Source: G963665815 sp942492065 (GTDB lineage Bacteria; Cloacimonadota; Cloacimonadia; Cloacimonadales; JAIOQZ01). From it: a stretch of DNA of 64,000 nt. The notes under the pieces were generated by a model. The model was not told the DNA's origin. It saw nothing but the letters and a program-made list of their open reading frames with translations, and did no database searches. Below, piece by piece: positions 1 to 8,215 of this stretch. The position numbers were made by a program, and so were the translations under genes. The stretch is from assembly GCA_942492065.1 (NCBI GenBank), contig CALODV010000013.1:186001-250000 (forward strand), given 5' to 3'. The stretch's first letter is position 1. The number at the start of each line of letters is the position of its first letter.

Positions 1-88
1 GGTACTGTGCTATGTATCTGAACCTATTAGTTCCTGTAGCCATTTCCGGAATATTGCTCAGTAAGTCACGGGTAAATCTGAAAATCAA
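1..88 (-). CDS. Possible 5' end of a CDS running off the left edge
   Basis: On the minus strand, 10 bases past the stop of the receiver-cNMP gene, an open frame starts with TTG behind a strong AGGAGG site and stays open for 29 codons to the window edge. The residues visible (start LIFRFTRDLLSN, with an IPEMATGTN stretch) match nothing I recognise. The strong ribosome binding site and short spacing suggest translation as part of the upstream pilus operon. It could also be chance, since only 29 codons are seen. Confidence 0.35.
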   Translation of the reverse strand, partial: MIFRFTRDLLSNIPEMATGTNRFRYIAQY

Positions 89-98
89 ACTCTCCTCC

Positions 99-956
99 TT
101 ACAAGAAATCTATTTCTGTCTGAAGATTTGTAATCCTTTGAATTGATTTCTGCCACCTGAAATACAGGCAGTTGGATATATTAATCATGAATTTCTTGAG
201 ATACTTCTCTTCCCTGTATTGAAAGTACTTTAAAAGCCTGTTACGCTCAATAATTTTAGCTCTGACATTAGTTTCAGCTTTCAATTGGATGGGGAACGAT
301 CTCTTAACCAGGATATTCTCTTCCCCCCATGTATCCCATTTACCAAGATAATCTATGAGTATGTTCTTATACCAGACAGATATTGTACCGGCATCAAACA
401 GGAAAATGGATCTTGTAGAGTCTTCACCGGAGTATATAATATCACCCGAAAGGTACTTTTTGAACTTACAAATCTTCTCCAAGTGCATGATCTCTTCAGC
501 AGGAAACCCAAGGAATGTAAGGTATTCACTATGATTATTAGTCCTTTCTGTGTGTTCGTGCATTGACTTCTTTATCTGACTGAACAGGGTCTCACCATAT
601 TCCAGCCCCTTATCAATCATTTCGAGAAGTTCGCTGGCTTTAAAAGGCTTGGCAAGATACTGGAACGCTCCGTAATGAACTGCATTTACAGCACTTTTTA
701 TACTGGAATTACCTGTAACTATAATAACTACAGCTAATGGCTGAATTTCCTTAATCTTTCTTGTCAGCTCATAACCACTCATTTTGGGCATATTAATATC
801 AACAAGAAACAGGTCGAACCTTTCTTCATTCATCTGTTCGAGAGCTTCAAAACCATTCCTGGCTACACTTACCGTGTAATCATGATCTTCTAAGATTTCC
901 TGACAGACATCAATGAAAGACTGATCATCATCAACTATCATTATGTGTCGGCTCAT
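99..956 (-). CDS. Response regulator with receiver and cNMP-binding-like domains
   Basis: Residues 1-115 form a CheY-like receiver: acidic pocket VDDD at 8-11, phosphoacceptor D53 in LVDINMP and the conserved K103 in LAKPF. A linker leads to about residues 150-275, which resemble a cyclic-nucleotide-binding (cNMP/CRP) jelly roll (SGDIIYSGEDSTRSIFLFDAG is typical of that fold). No DNA-binding helix-turn-helix is visible, so it probably signals through protein contacts or is a ligand-gated receiver. ATG start behind GGAAAGG. It is last in the minus-strand pilus cluster, 27 bases after a pilin-like gene, so a role in pilus control is likely but inferred. Confidence 0.8.
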   Translation of the reverse strand: MSRHIMIVDDDQSFIDVCQEILEDHDYTVSVARNGFEALEQMNEERFDLFLVDINMPKMSGYELTRKIKEIQPLAVVIIVTGNSSIKSAVNAVHYGAFQYLAKPFKASELLEMIDKGLEYGETLFSQIKKSMHEHTERTNNHSEYLTFLGFPAEEIMHLEKICKFKKYLSGDIIYSGEDSTRSIFLFDAGTISVWYKNILIDYLGKWDTWGEENILVKRSFPIQLKAETNVRAKIIERNRLLKYFQYREEKYLKKFMINISNCLYFRWQKSIQRITNLQTEIDFL

Positions 957-983
957 AAACTTTCCTTTCCTTCTATATTAAAC

Positions 984-1919
984 TTACTTTTTATATCTTT
1001 CGTCAAAAGACAGAACTACGGGTGGAGAAGCAGGCACGGTTGATGGGGGAACCGCATTTGTCAAAGCATTGATCCCAATTTGCACATCAGATACACTGGT
1101 ATACATAAATGAAAGTCCATAAAACTTCGCCGATGTACCTGCACCACCATTAACGTAGACTGCTCCGTTTGTAAGACAACCACCACCAAATCTCAAGTTT
1201 CCTTCAACGTAAACTATCCCTCTGAATGAGGCTAGTGCAAGAGCATTGAGATCTCCCTTAACGTATAGAAATCCAGTACCTGAAAAAGCTCCCACAAATG
1301 TCAAGTCGCCATCACAAACTGTAAGCCCATTCAGACTTCCTATTCCGATTGCTAAGCCCGGAGGAAGAGTATTATCTGCGTTATCAATTATATCCTGCGA
1401 ACCAATATTAAATAAAGACGGTATATCAAATGAAGCATTGGTAGATGCTCCACCTTCAATATATCCCCAGCCATATTGGTTTACACTTCCAGAACAGGCA
1501 ATGGAATGACTAACTGTAGGAGTGGTGACTCCAACTGATGCTGGAGCCGGAACATAAAGCATGGCTTCACTTTCGTATCTCGATTGCTCTCCTGCAACTG
1601 TAACTCTAACATATGAAGTTACTCTTACTGTATCATTTGTAGAATTAGGAGTATATCGAATGCTGTCAATACTTCCACCTAAAACATTAAAATTATTGAA
1701 CGCCTGAGTGTATGCAACTGAACTGAAGGTTACCGAGCCATCGCCTATTTTCTTTGTACTGTAGTTCAACGCATAATCTCCCAGTGCTTTTGCTCGTATT
1801 CTTGCCTGATTACTTGAGACTTCTTCTGCAGCTTGTTCTGCTCGTCTGATATCTGCAACTGTCATTGTCGTAAACACTACAGTTATTAGCAGAACCATTA
1901 ATAATAGAAGCTTTCCCAT
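984..1919 (-). CDS. Pilin-like secreted protein with a Gly-rich repeat domain (minor pilin candidate)
   Basis: A 311-residue protein with an N-terminal hydrophobic helix (residues 3-22) directly after a two-residue MG start, followed by an amphipathic, Ala/Glu-rich helix as in PilX/GspK-type minor pilins. Residues about 150-290 are Gly-rich with repeated short beta-strand units (YVKGDL, YVEGNL, YVNGG), resembling a polymer-forming or beta-helical domain. Two Cys (in SIACSG and TVCDG) plus a third (GGCLTNG) may form disulphides. RBS GAGGAGG. It follows two other pilin-like genes with 9-base spacing and belongs to the pilus operon. Exact function is not known. Confidence 0.65.
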   Translation of the reverse strand: MGKLLLLMVLLITVVFTTMTVADIRRAEQAAEEVSSNQARIRAKALGDYALNYSTKKIGDGSVTFSSVAYTQAFNNFNVLGGSIDSIRYTPNSTNDTVRVTSYVRVTVAGEQSRYESEAMLYVPAPASVGVTTPTVSHSIACSGSVNQYGWGYIEGGASTNASFDIPSLFNIGSQDIIDNADNTLPPGLAIGIGSLNGLTVCDGDLTFVGAFSGTGFLYVKGDLNALALASFRGIVYVEGNLRFGGGCLTNGAVYVNGGAGTSAKFYGLSFMYTSVSDVQIGINALTNAVPPSTVPASPPVVLSFDERYKK

Positions 1920-1928
1920 TATTCCTCC

Positions 1929-2477
1929 TCATATATAGAGGTTTTTAAAATAAGTCCAGAATACAATTTTATTCACCAGGTTAAGAGTATTTGAGTTTGT
2001 ACTCCAACCTTCGTATACTAATTCGATTTCAACTTTTACTGATCTAATATCAGAAATAGTGGCTGTAACAGCATCAGCCTGATTGTAATATGTGATATTC
2101 ATATCACTGTTCATAAAAAACGGACCTGCAATCTCTGTCCCGTTACGACTTACTTTCAGTACCTTTCGGGATGACACAGTATCCTGAAATACATAAAATG
2201 TATCAACACTGGTCGAGTAACTCTCCCGTCCCAGAAACTGAAATCCCGTAGTATTGGCAATCTGGATTGCTGCTGTACCAGTAGGTACTCCCGAGCCGAC
2301 CTTAGGCAGATAAAAAGAGCCAAGCATCAAGGATACTTCCTCTGACAAGGTTGTCAGATTCATCTGCATATTGGCATTCTGGTGCATGGCAGTGTAATTA
2401 GTGTACGCTGTCCACATAGCAACAAGCAAAGCTCCACCAATAATCAAAGCACCAATTGTATCCAGCATTGGGTTCAT
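1929..2477 (-). CDS. Pilin-like minor subunit
   Basis: About 182 residues with a single N-terminal hydrophobic segment (about residues 5-27, TIGALIIGGALLVAMW) and a hydrophilic extracytoplasmic remainder rich in Ser/Thr/Asn. Two ATGs are adjacent; the second is preferred because GGAG then lies six bases upstream. It sits between two other short proteins with the same layout, downstream of pilB, so a pseudopilin or minor pilin is the best guess. There is no glutamate at the canonical +5 pilin position and no classical GFTLIE box. Confidence 0.6.
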   Translation of the reverse strand: MNPMLDTIGALIIGGALLVAMWTAYTNYTAMHQNANMQMNLTTLSEEVSLMLGSFYLPKVGSGVPTGTAAIQIANTTGFQFLGRESYSTSVDTFYVFQDTVSSRKVLKVSRNGTEIAGPFFMNSDMNITYYNQADAVTATISDIRSVKVEIELVYEGWSTNSNTLNLVNKIVFWTYFKNLYI

Positions 2478-2486
2478 CATATACTC

Positions 2487-2915
2487 CTATAATCCCGGAT
2501 CAGGATATATCCTTGATAAGGGATAAGTTGAAGTTCCTATTATCAGTGTATCTCCCGGAGTCGGTACCGATGTAACACTGAGGTTTATTCTTATGAAATC
2601 AGTAGCTGTATAAGCTGTAGTTCCGATAGAATCACAATATGTTGATAAGACATTAACCGTATAGACAATAGAGTTAACTGTCTCCGTTGATGTATAGCTT
2701 GAATAATAAGTATTCGTTCCGGCAAAGGTTTTTACTTTTCCCAGAAGATCAGATTCAACCTTCTGGAAGTACTTATCTGCAACTTTCATTCCCTGAAGAT
2801 AATAATGAGCTTTGTACATGTTCTCATTCTTTATCATTTGCCCGTAGTGCATAGACATTATCATTGTTGTAAACAACGAAACTGCCAGGATAGTCAATAG
2901 CATTTGATTTCCCAT
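2487..2915 (-). CDS. Pilin-like minor subunit
   Basis: A 142-residue protein starting MGNQMLLTILAVSLF, with a hydrophobic segment at residues 4-21 and then a polar helix (KNENMYKAHYYLQGMKVADK) typical of pilin alpha-1N/alpha-1C. The rest is small, Ser/Thr/Tyr-rich and probably beta. The start overlaps the stop of the pilB gene (TAATG), indicating translational coupling, with GGAGG upstream. It shares the very short MGxQ leader with the major pilin-like protein at 6119-6562. Confidence 0.6.
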   Translation of the reverse strand: MGNQMLLTILAVSLFTTMIMSMHYGQMIKNENMYKAHYYLQGMKVADKYFQKVESDLLGKVKTFAGTNTYYSSYTSTETVNSIVYTVNVLSTYCDSIGTTAYTATDFIRINLSVTSVPTPGDTLIIGTSTYPLSRIYPDPGL

Positions 2916-4699
2916 TAATCCTCCGAAGTTGCGTAAATTATCTCTTCTACTGAAGTAAGACCGTTTCTAATCCTATCCCGACCGGACTCTAGCAGAGAAA
3001 GCATTCCCTGACCTTCAGCAACAGCTCGAATTCTGGACTCATCTACTTCTTCGCCAGATTCTGCTATAGCTTTTCTTACTTCAGGTGTAAAATAAAGAGC
3101 TTCACAAATATTAACACGACCTTTATAGCCGTTATGACAATTCTGACAACCGGGACCCGGTTGATATATCTCGCCTGATTGCATCTCTTCAAGTGTCAGA
3201 CCGAGTTCAAGCCCGGATTTGTATTGTTCAGGTTTAATTACTTCTCTGCAAGTTTTGCATAATTTCCTAACAAGACGTTGAGCTACAATAATATTGATGG
3301 CATAAGCAAGCAGGAAAGGTTCAACGCCCATCTTATACAATCTTGAAACTGCACTTGGGGCATCATTAGTGTGAAGCGTTGAGAATGTCAAGTGGCCGGT
3401 ATTAGCAAGCTTAACAGCTGTTTCAGCTGTCGTTTTGTCCCGGATCTCCCCTACCATCACAACATCAGGGTCATGACGAAGGATAGCTCTGATAGCCTGC
3501 TCAAAAGACATTTTAGCTCCGATTTTAAGCTGTCTTGCTCCCCGAATTACATACTCAACTGGGTCCTCACAAGTGAGAATATTAATCGACGGATCAATAA
3601 TCTGATATAAAGCCGCCATCAGCGTCGTACTTTTACCACTACCTGTCGGTCCGGTTACCAGTACAACACCTTTTGATTTCGATATTGATTTGAGAAAATC
3701 TCCTTCAGCTTTTTCCTGAAAACCAAGTTGTCTCAGATTAGTGATAACGTTACGGTCATCAATAACCCGAATAACGATACTTTCCAGTCTTCTTTCATAC
3801 TCAGAAGATGTTATAGCAACTATTGAAACCCTGAATCGAATAAGGTTACCATCAATATTTCTCTGGGCAAAACCATCCTGAGCAGTGTCTCTTTCGAATC
3901 TGTCCACCCCATTTGACCTGTCTTTAACAACAGCAGCCATAGCTTCGGGAGATGTCTGATCCTGCCTTAGCCATAGTGTGAGTTTACCATCTACACGGAA
4001 ATAAAAATCTACGGTTGAAGCACCATGGGGTATTATGTGAATATCACTTGCTCCCTTTCTAACTGCTTCGATAAGACAACCTTCAAAAAGGTTCACCAGT
4101 AGACTTTTGTTGATCTCATCATCAAGAGCATACTCATCGATAACAGATTTTGACCTGCTTTCTTCAAGCTCTTCAATCTGGTCTCCAACTTCTTTCAGAA
4201 TATCCAGAAACTCATTCTTCTGAGGTGCAATAATATCAATTAACTCTTCGATTGTGGAAAGTCGGCAATAAACTACTTCATACTTTTTGAAGCCTGAACT
4301 TTTAGGTATTTCCTCTACAAGCTTATCTGTAGGATCTGCCGCCAGGATAATTAATGTCGGTCTTGGTTTCTGTGTTTCTCGGTAAGGTAAAATTTTATTA
4401 TAAAGCAGCTCCTTTCTGAGCCCTTCAGGTATTTTATTTAACAGTGACTTAGTCTGATTGATATGCTTATCTGTAAGGTTATCAATATTAACTGTTACGG
4501 TTCTGAAAGCATACATACGTGCTAACAGACCAAATACACTGTGATGATCTATATTAAAGTCACTGACGAGAATATCTGCCAGCTTTCTCCTGTTGGCAGA
4601 CTCTTCTTCCATCTGCACCCGGAGAGCTTCATTAAGTATCTCGTCAGATACCATATTCTTTTCATGTAAGATATCAGCAAATCTGTTTTTAAATGACAC
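2915..4699 (-). CDS. pilB: Type IV pilus / type II secretion assembly ATPase (PilB/GspE family)
   Basis: A hexameric cytoplasmic ATPase that powers pilin polymerisation. Residues 1-160 resemble the MshEN-type N-terminal domain. The motor domain has Walker A GPTGSGKST at 350-358, the Asp box (LTCEDPVEY), Walker B VVMVGEIRD at 413-421 and the His box STLHTNDA near 440-447. A CxxC pair (C481/C484 with C518/C521) supplies the zinc site typical of PilB/GspE and absent from PilT. At 594 residues it has the usual family length. The GTG start has only a weak AGG site. It lies 6 bases after pilC in the same operon. Confidence 0.93.
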   Translation of the reverse strand: MSFKNRFADILHEKNMVSDEILNEALRVQMEEESANRRKLADILVSDFNIDHHSVFGLLARMYAFRTVTVNIDNLTDKHINQTKSLLNKIPEGLRKELLYNKILPYRETQKPRPTLIILAADPTDKLVEEIPKSSGFKKYEVVYCRLSTIEELIDIIAPQKNEFLDILKEVGDQIEELEESRSKSVIDEYALDDEINKSLLVNLFEGCLIEAVRKGASDIHIIPHGASTVDFYFRVDGKLTLWLRQDQTSPEAMAAVVKDRSNGVDRFERDTAQDGFAQRNIDGNLIRFRVSIVAITSSEYERRLESIVIRVIDDRNVITNLRQLGFQEKAEGDFLKSISKSKGVVLVTGPTGSGKSTTLMAALYQIIDPSINILTCEDPVEYVIRGARQLKIGAKMSFEQAIRAILRHDPDVVMVGEIRDKTTAETAVKLANTGHLTFSTLHTNDAPSAVSRLYKMGVEPFLLAYAINIIVAQRLVRKLCKTCREVIKPEQYKSGLELGLTLEEMQSGEIYQPGPGCQNCHNGYKGRVNICEALYFTPEVRKAIAESGEEVDESRIRAVAEGQGMLSLLESGRDRIRNGLTSVEEIIYATSED

Positions 4700-4705
4700 G
4701 ATTAC

Positions 4706-6049
4706 CTATATTCCCGGAGGTGGTGGCTGAATAGTAGCAATTTCGGCTGAAATTACCGTAAGTGCTGTAATTACAATAGACACAAACATACTGATAAGTG
4801 TTTGAATTGATTGAATCACATTTTGCATCTTATAAGTAGTTTCCTGCTCGTAAAATGAACATATCTGCTTTGCTGCCTGAAGAACATTACCTGTTTCTGA
4901 ACCTGTTTTGAGTCTACTCAATGTACTCTTATTGAATACTCCGGCTCTATGCAGTGCAGGCACCAGCGACATACCTTCTTTGAGCATAAGAGGTATTGCT
5001 ATATCCTTTACCCCCTTCTCTATATATTTATTTCTGCAAGCTTCGGCAGAAGCTCGAAGAGTTTCAATGTTATTTTCAGCTCCACCGTATATAGCTGAGA
5101 ATACCCTGAAGAATATCTCAATACTGGATTTATGAAGCAAATGGCCAATAACAGGAAGCCCAATAATAAACTTGTCCCTGAAAAGTTTACCTTTATCTGT
5201 CCTCCACCATAAGAGCACTCCCACGATGGGAATAAGCAAAGCAAGAACAATCAATATCCAGTTTGCAGTAAGAAAATCACTGAGTTTCAGAGTGTTTCTT
5301 GTCAGCACAGGAAGCTCTATACCGAATTTTTCGAACAGTTTTGCTGTAGCAGGAAAAATCTTAATTAAATAGTACAACACTGCACCAATCATTGCAGCAA
5401 CTGTCAGCATGGGACTCATCAGAGCTTGTTTCAGACTCTTTCTGTACTCCATGTCTCTTGTCATAAATTTAGCCGTGGCATCATATACTTCGGACATATT
5501 ACCTGACTTAGTAGCCAGACCCAGCATATAAGCCGGGAATTTCCCAAAGATATCACCATATCGGTTGAAAACTTCCGTACCATTTTTACCTTTTTTCAGT
5601 TCACTCTCAATTTTTTTCAGAGTCTCCTTAAGGGTGGGATTGGATTCGTCTTCTGCAAGCAAACGCAGAATCCTGTCATAGCTCATTTTCTCTTTGAGCA
5701 TGAATGAACTAAGATTAACGAACATCAGAATGCTGGCAAATGAAGGCTTGAATTGAAAATCCAGTAATACAGGTTGGATAGAAAAGTTTGTGTATCCAAT
5801 CTTTATTAATGCATTCCCCACTTCTTCTTTAGTGAAAGCTGCCTGTTTCCCCTTGATTTTCTGACCATTTGAAAGTTTTACGGAATAGAGAAATTTTTTG
5901 CGAGGTAAAATGGAATTAATGCGAAGATCATGTTTCTGAGCAATATCTCCAACAATCTGTTTTGCATTACCCATGCTTTTAGCCATGACAATACCGGTAA
6001 CTCCCTTACCGGATTGAGTTACTCCCAGATACTTAAATTCATTCGTCAT
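4706..6049 (-). CDS. pilC: Inner-membrane pilus assembly platform protein (PilC/GspF family)
   Basis: A platform protein that couples the ATPase to pilin extraction from the inner membrane. Two T2SSF domains are seen (about 110-240 and 310-440), each ending in hydrophobic helices (LTVAAMIGAVLYYLIKIF; ILIVLALLIPIVGVLLWW; LISMFVSIVITALTVIS). An extra N-terminal region of about 100 residues precedes them, and it contains PRKKFLYSVKLSNGQKIKGK, resembling the short strand seen before GspF domains. The C-terminus ends in a Pro run (IQPPPPGI). It lies between the major pilin-like gene and pilB. Confidence 0.9.
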   Translation of the reverse strand: MTNEFKYLGVTQSGKGVTGIVMAKSMGNAKQIVGDIAQKHDLRINSILPRKKFLYSVKLSNGQKIKGKQAAFTKEEVGNALIKIGYTNFSIQPVLLDFQFKPSFASILMFVNLSSFMLKEKMSYDRILRLLAEDESNPTLKETLKKIESELKKGKNGTEVFNRYGDIFGKFPAYMLGLATKSGNMSEVYDATAKFMTRDMEYRKSLKQALMSPMLTVAAMIGAVLYYLIKIFPATAKLFEKFGIELPVLTRNTLKLSDFLTANWILIVLALLIPIVGVLLWWRTDKGKLFRDKFIIGLPVIGHLLHKSSIEIFFRVFSAIYGGAENNIETLRASAEACRNKYIEKGVKDIAIPLMLKEGMSLVPALHRAGVFNKSTLSRLKTGSETGNVLQAAKQICSFYEQETTYKMQNVIQSIQTLISMFVSIVITALTVISAEIATIQPPPPGI

Positions 6050-6070
6050 ATTTTTTCCTGAACTACCAAT

Positions 6071-6092
6071 AGGGGGAGTATGAACTCCCCCT
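6071..6092 (-). other. Intergenic hairpin between pilin-like gene and pilC
   Basis: A perfect 8-bp stem (AGGGGGAG / CTCCCCCT) with a 6-base loop, about 26 bases past the pilin stop and about 20 bases before the pilC start. It is not followed by a T tract on the minus strand, so it is not a classic terminator. A stability or processing hairpin that leaves pilin mRNA more abundant than pilC-pilB mRNA is likely. Confidence 0.6.
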
Positions 6093-6118
6093 GAAAATTA
6101 AATTATACTTTCAGTGTA

Positions 6119-6562
6119 TTAGTTAGCAATAGATGTAGAAAGTGGTGATGATGCTGTTCCTGTTACTGTAAGTACAGCCTGTACACCATTAGCTCCATCC
6201 TGACCAATTTCAGTTCCAACACCAGTGATTGTGATAACTGATGCACTTGTATAACCAAGTGTATAAGTTCCGTTATCATTTGTCAAGGTTCCTGCTGCTG
6301 TAAATCCCATATATCTTCCAACACCGGTTTTTGCTGCTGCTAAATCTGCTCCAAATCCAGGTGTACCTTTTCCACCACCGCCCATGCTTGCTGGCATTTT
6401 GAAATGAGCTACTGCACTTGCACCATAATTCTGTAAATCGCCCATTACTGCTTGGCGATTAGCATTTTGTGCCTGTGTTGAAAACATTTGAATACCTACT
6501 GCTACTGCGATTCCTACTACGATTACGCTAAGTACGATTAATAAAATCTGTTGTGTTCCCAT
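6119..6562 (-). CDS. Major pilin-like protein, first gene of the pilus operon
   Basis: A 147-residue protein beginning MGTQQILLIVLSVIVVG, with one hydrophobic helix (about 5-27) followed by an Ala/Asn/Gln-rich polar helix (FSTQAQNANRQAVMGDLQN) and a small C-terminal domain. This is the layout of a type IV pilin, but without the +5 Glu and with a leader of only a few residues. Its own sigma-54 promoter, a strong GGAGG site and the hairpin after its stop point to high expression, so it is the best candidate for the main filament subunit. It has no cysteines, so no C-terminal disulphide loop. Confidence 0.65.
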   Translation of the reverse strand: MGTQQILLIVLSVIVVGIAVAVGIQMFSTQAQNANRQAVMGDLQNYGASAVAHFKMPASMGGGGKGTPGFGADLAAAKTGVGRYMGFTAAGTLTNDNGTYTLGYTSASVITITGVGTEIGQDGANGVQAVLTVTGTASSPLSTSIAN

Positions 6563-6630
6563 CGGGTTCCTCCAGTTAAGTTTTTTTGTTTTTTATGATT
6601 TAATATTTCACTCTATCTGCGAATATTAAA

Positions 6631-6646
6631 TGCAACCTTGATGCCA
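6631..6646 (-). promoter_or_regulatory. Sigma-54 (-24/-12) promoter for the pilin operon
   Basis: The minus strand reads TGGCATCAAGGTTGCA, with GG and GC separated by exactly 10 bases, matching the RpoN consensus TGGCAC-N5-TTGCA. It lies about 70 bases upstream of the pilin-like start. A PilR-type sigma-54 activator gene ends about 165 bases upstream. Confidence 0.85.
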
Positions 6647-6761
6647 AACTTAACTTTTTTTTTGTTTTTTTTTAGAATCCTTTTATAGCAACGGTTTATG
6701 AGCATTACTTTTTTTTAAACAATTTATTTAAACATTATTTCAATTATTATTATGTATTGCG

Positions 6762-6779
6762 TGTCATAAAATTATGACA
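6762..6779. promoter_or_regulatory. Upstream activator site 1 (TGTCA-N8-TGACA)
   Basis: A perfect 18-bp palindrome, TGTCATAAAATTATGACA, about 115-150 bases upstream of the sigma-54 promoter. This is the expected position for an NtrC-family enhancer-binding dimer. The TGTC half-site resembles the published Pseudomonas PilR consensus. Confidence 0.7.
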
Positions 6780-6793
6780 ACCAAGATACTCTT

Positions 6794-6811
6794 TGTCACT
6801 TTTTTATGACA
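6794..6811. promoter_or_regulatory. Upstream activator site 2 (TGTCA-N8-TGACA)
   Basis: TGTCACTTTTTTATGACA has the same half-sites and 18-bp length as site 1. Its centre is 32 bp from that of site 1, about three helical turns, so two dimers would bind the same DNA face. It ends two bases from the stop of the activator gene. Confidence 0.65.
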
Positions 6812-6812
6812 T

Positions 6813-8204
6813 TCACCTGAATAAATTGATGTCTATCCCGTACTTCTTGAATTTTTCGTACAAATTCTGCCTTTTTATTCCGGTCGCTTCAACCACACTT
6901 ACAATATCTCCGCTATATTGCTTCAATTTGAAGAACAGATAATGCTTTTCAAACTCATTCTTGGCATCTTTAACCGGAAGCTTGAATAACTCCTCTATTT
7001 CCATCTTTCTTTTTTCGCGATTGTACTTCCGGTAGAATGGCAGATCCTCAACATTTATTGTATTATGCGTAGCCATTACAACTGCATGTTCAATTACATT
7101 TCTAAGCTCTCTCACATTTCCCTTCCATTTGTATCCTGTAAGAGCATCTATGACCGGCTCAGGTAAAGTAAGATAATCTTTATTATACTTCTGGGAAAAC
7201 TTTCTGACAAACTCGCAGGCAAGCAGTTCAATATCTTCTTTCCTCTCCCTTAAAGGCGGTATATGCAAGCTCATTATATTCAATCTATAGTATAAATCCT
7301 CTCTGAATGTCTTTTTTGCCACCTCTGTTTCCAGTTCTCTATTTGTTGCAGCTACAATTCTAACATCAACCTTTATATCTTCATCTCCCCCAACCTGTCT
7401 TATTGTTCCCTGCTCAAGCACACGCAGAAGTTTAATCTGAAACTCCCTGGAGGTTTCAGTGATCTCATCGAGAAACAAAGTACCGCCATCAGCCTCTTGA
7501 AAATAACCAATTTTATCTCTGTCTGCACTGGTAAAAGCACCTTTCTTGTGACCAAAAAGCATGCTCTCAAGAAGGTTTTCCGGCATTGCACCGCAGTTAA
7601 CGGTTACAAACTTTCTGTCTCTTCGGTTACTGTTCTTATAAAGCAGATTTGCAAAAACTTCTTTTCCTACTCCGGTTTCCCCCATTATCAGAACAGTTGT
7701 ATCCAGAGGAGCTATCAGTCTAACTTTCTCAAGCAATTTCTGAATAGTATAGCTGTTTCCAACAAAATTTTCTATATCAAGTTCACTGGACAGCATATCC
7801 TTAAGGCGTTCAATCTCACTTGATTGCCATTTCTGGGTAAGAATCTTTTCAACTTTCATGTGAAGCAAATCCATATCAAGTATTGGTTTTTCGATAAAAT
7901 CCTCCGCACCAAGCTTCATTGCTTTAACTGCCATATCCACACTAGCTTTACCGCTTATTAAAACAACAGAGACGTGCGGCCACTTCTCTTTTATGGTTTC
8001 CAGTAACTCAATACCTGTAATATCAGGCATAACAACATCTGTCAGAACTATATGGAATAACTCCTTTTCAAGTAATTCAAATACTCTTTCAGCGGTGTGA
8101 ACTGCAGTTACATTATAATAATCTTTTAACTGTCTTTCAAACAATTCCAATGCATCCGGTTCGTCATCAATAATTAAGATTCTGGCATCTCTAAAATCTA
8201 CCAT
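6813..8204 (-). CDS. pilR: Sigma-54-dependent response regulator (PilR/NtrC type)
   Basis: A receiver domain (D13/D14, phosphoacceptor D56 in LTDVVMP, K106 in EKP) is followed by an AAA+ sigma-54 interaction domain: Walker A GETGVGKE at 175-182, the GAFTSA loop at 222-227 and Walker B GGTLFLDEI at 240-248. A Fis-type helix-turn-helix closes the protein (SVVEATGIKRQNLYEKFKK). It activates RpoN promoters after phosphorylation. Its gene is 11 bases after the kinase gene and directly upstream of the sigma-54-driven pilin-like gene, so PilR is the natural name, though orthology is inferred from context. Confidence 0.9.
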   Translation of the reverse strand: MVDFRDARILIIDDEPDALELFERQLKDYYNVTAVHTAERVFELLEKELFHIVLTDVVMPDITGIELLETIKEKWPHVSVVLISGKASVDMAVKAMKLGAEDFIEKPILDMDLLHMKVEKILTQKWQSSEIERLKDMLSSELDIENFVGNSYTIQKLLEKVRLIAPLDTTVLIMGETGVGKEVFANLLYKNSNRRDRKFVTVNCGAMPENLLESMLFGHKKGAFTSADRDKIGYFQEADGGTLFLDEITETSREFQIKLLRVLEQGTIRQVGGDEDIKVDVRIVAATNRELETEVAKKTFREDLYYRLNIMSLHIPPLRERKEDIELLACEFVRKFSQKYNKDYLTLPEPVIDALTGYKWKGNVRELRNVIEHAVVMATHNTINVEDLPFYRKYNREKRKMEIEELFKLPVKDAKNEFEKHYLFFKLKQYSGDIVSVVEATGIKRQNLYEKFKKYGIDINLFR

Positions 8205-8215
8205 ATATTACTCCA

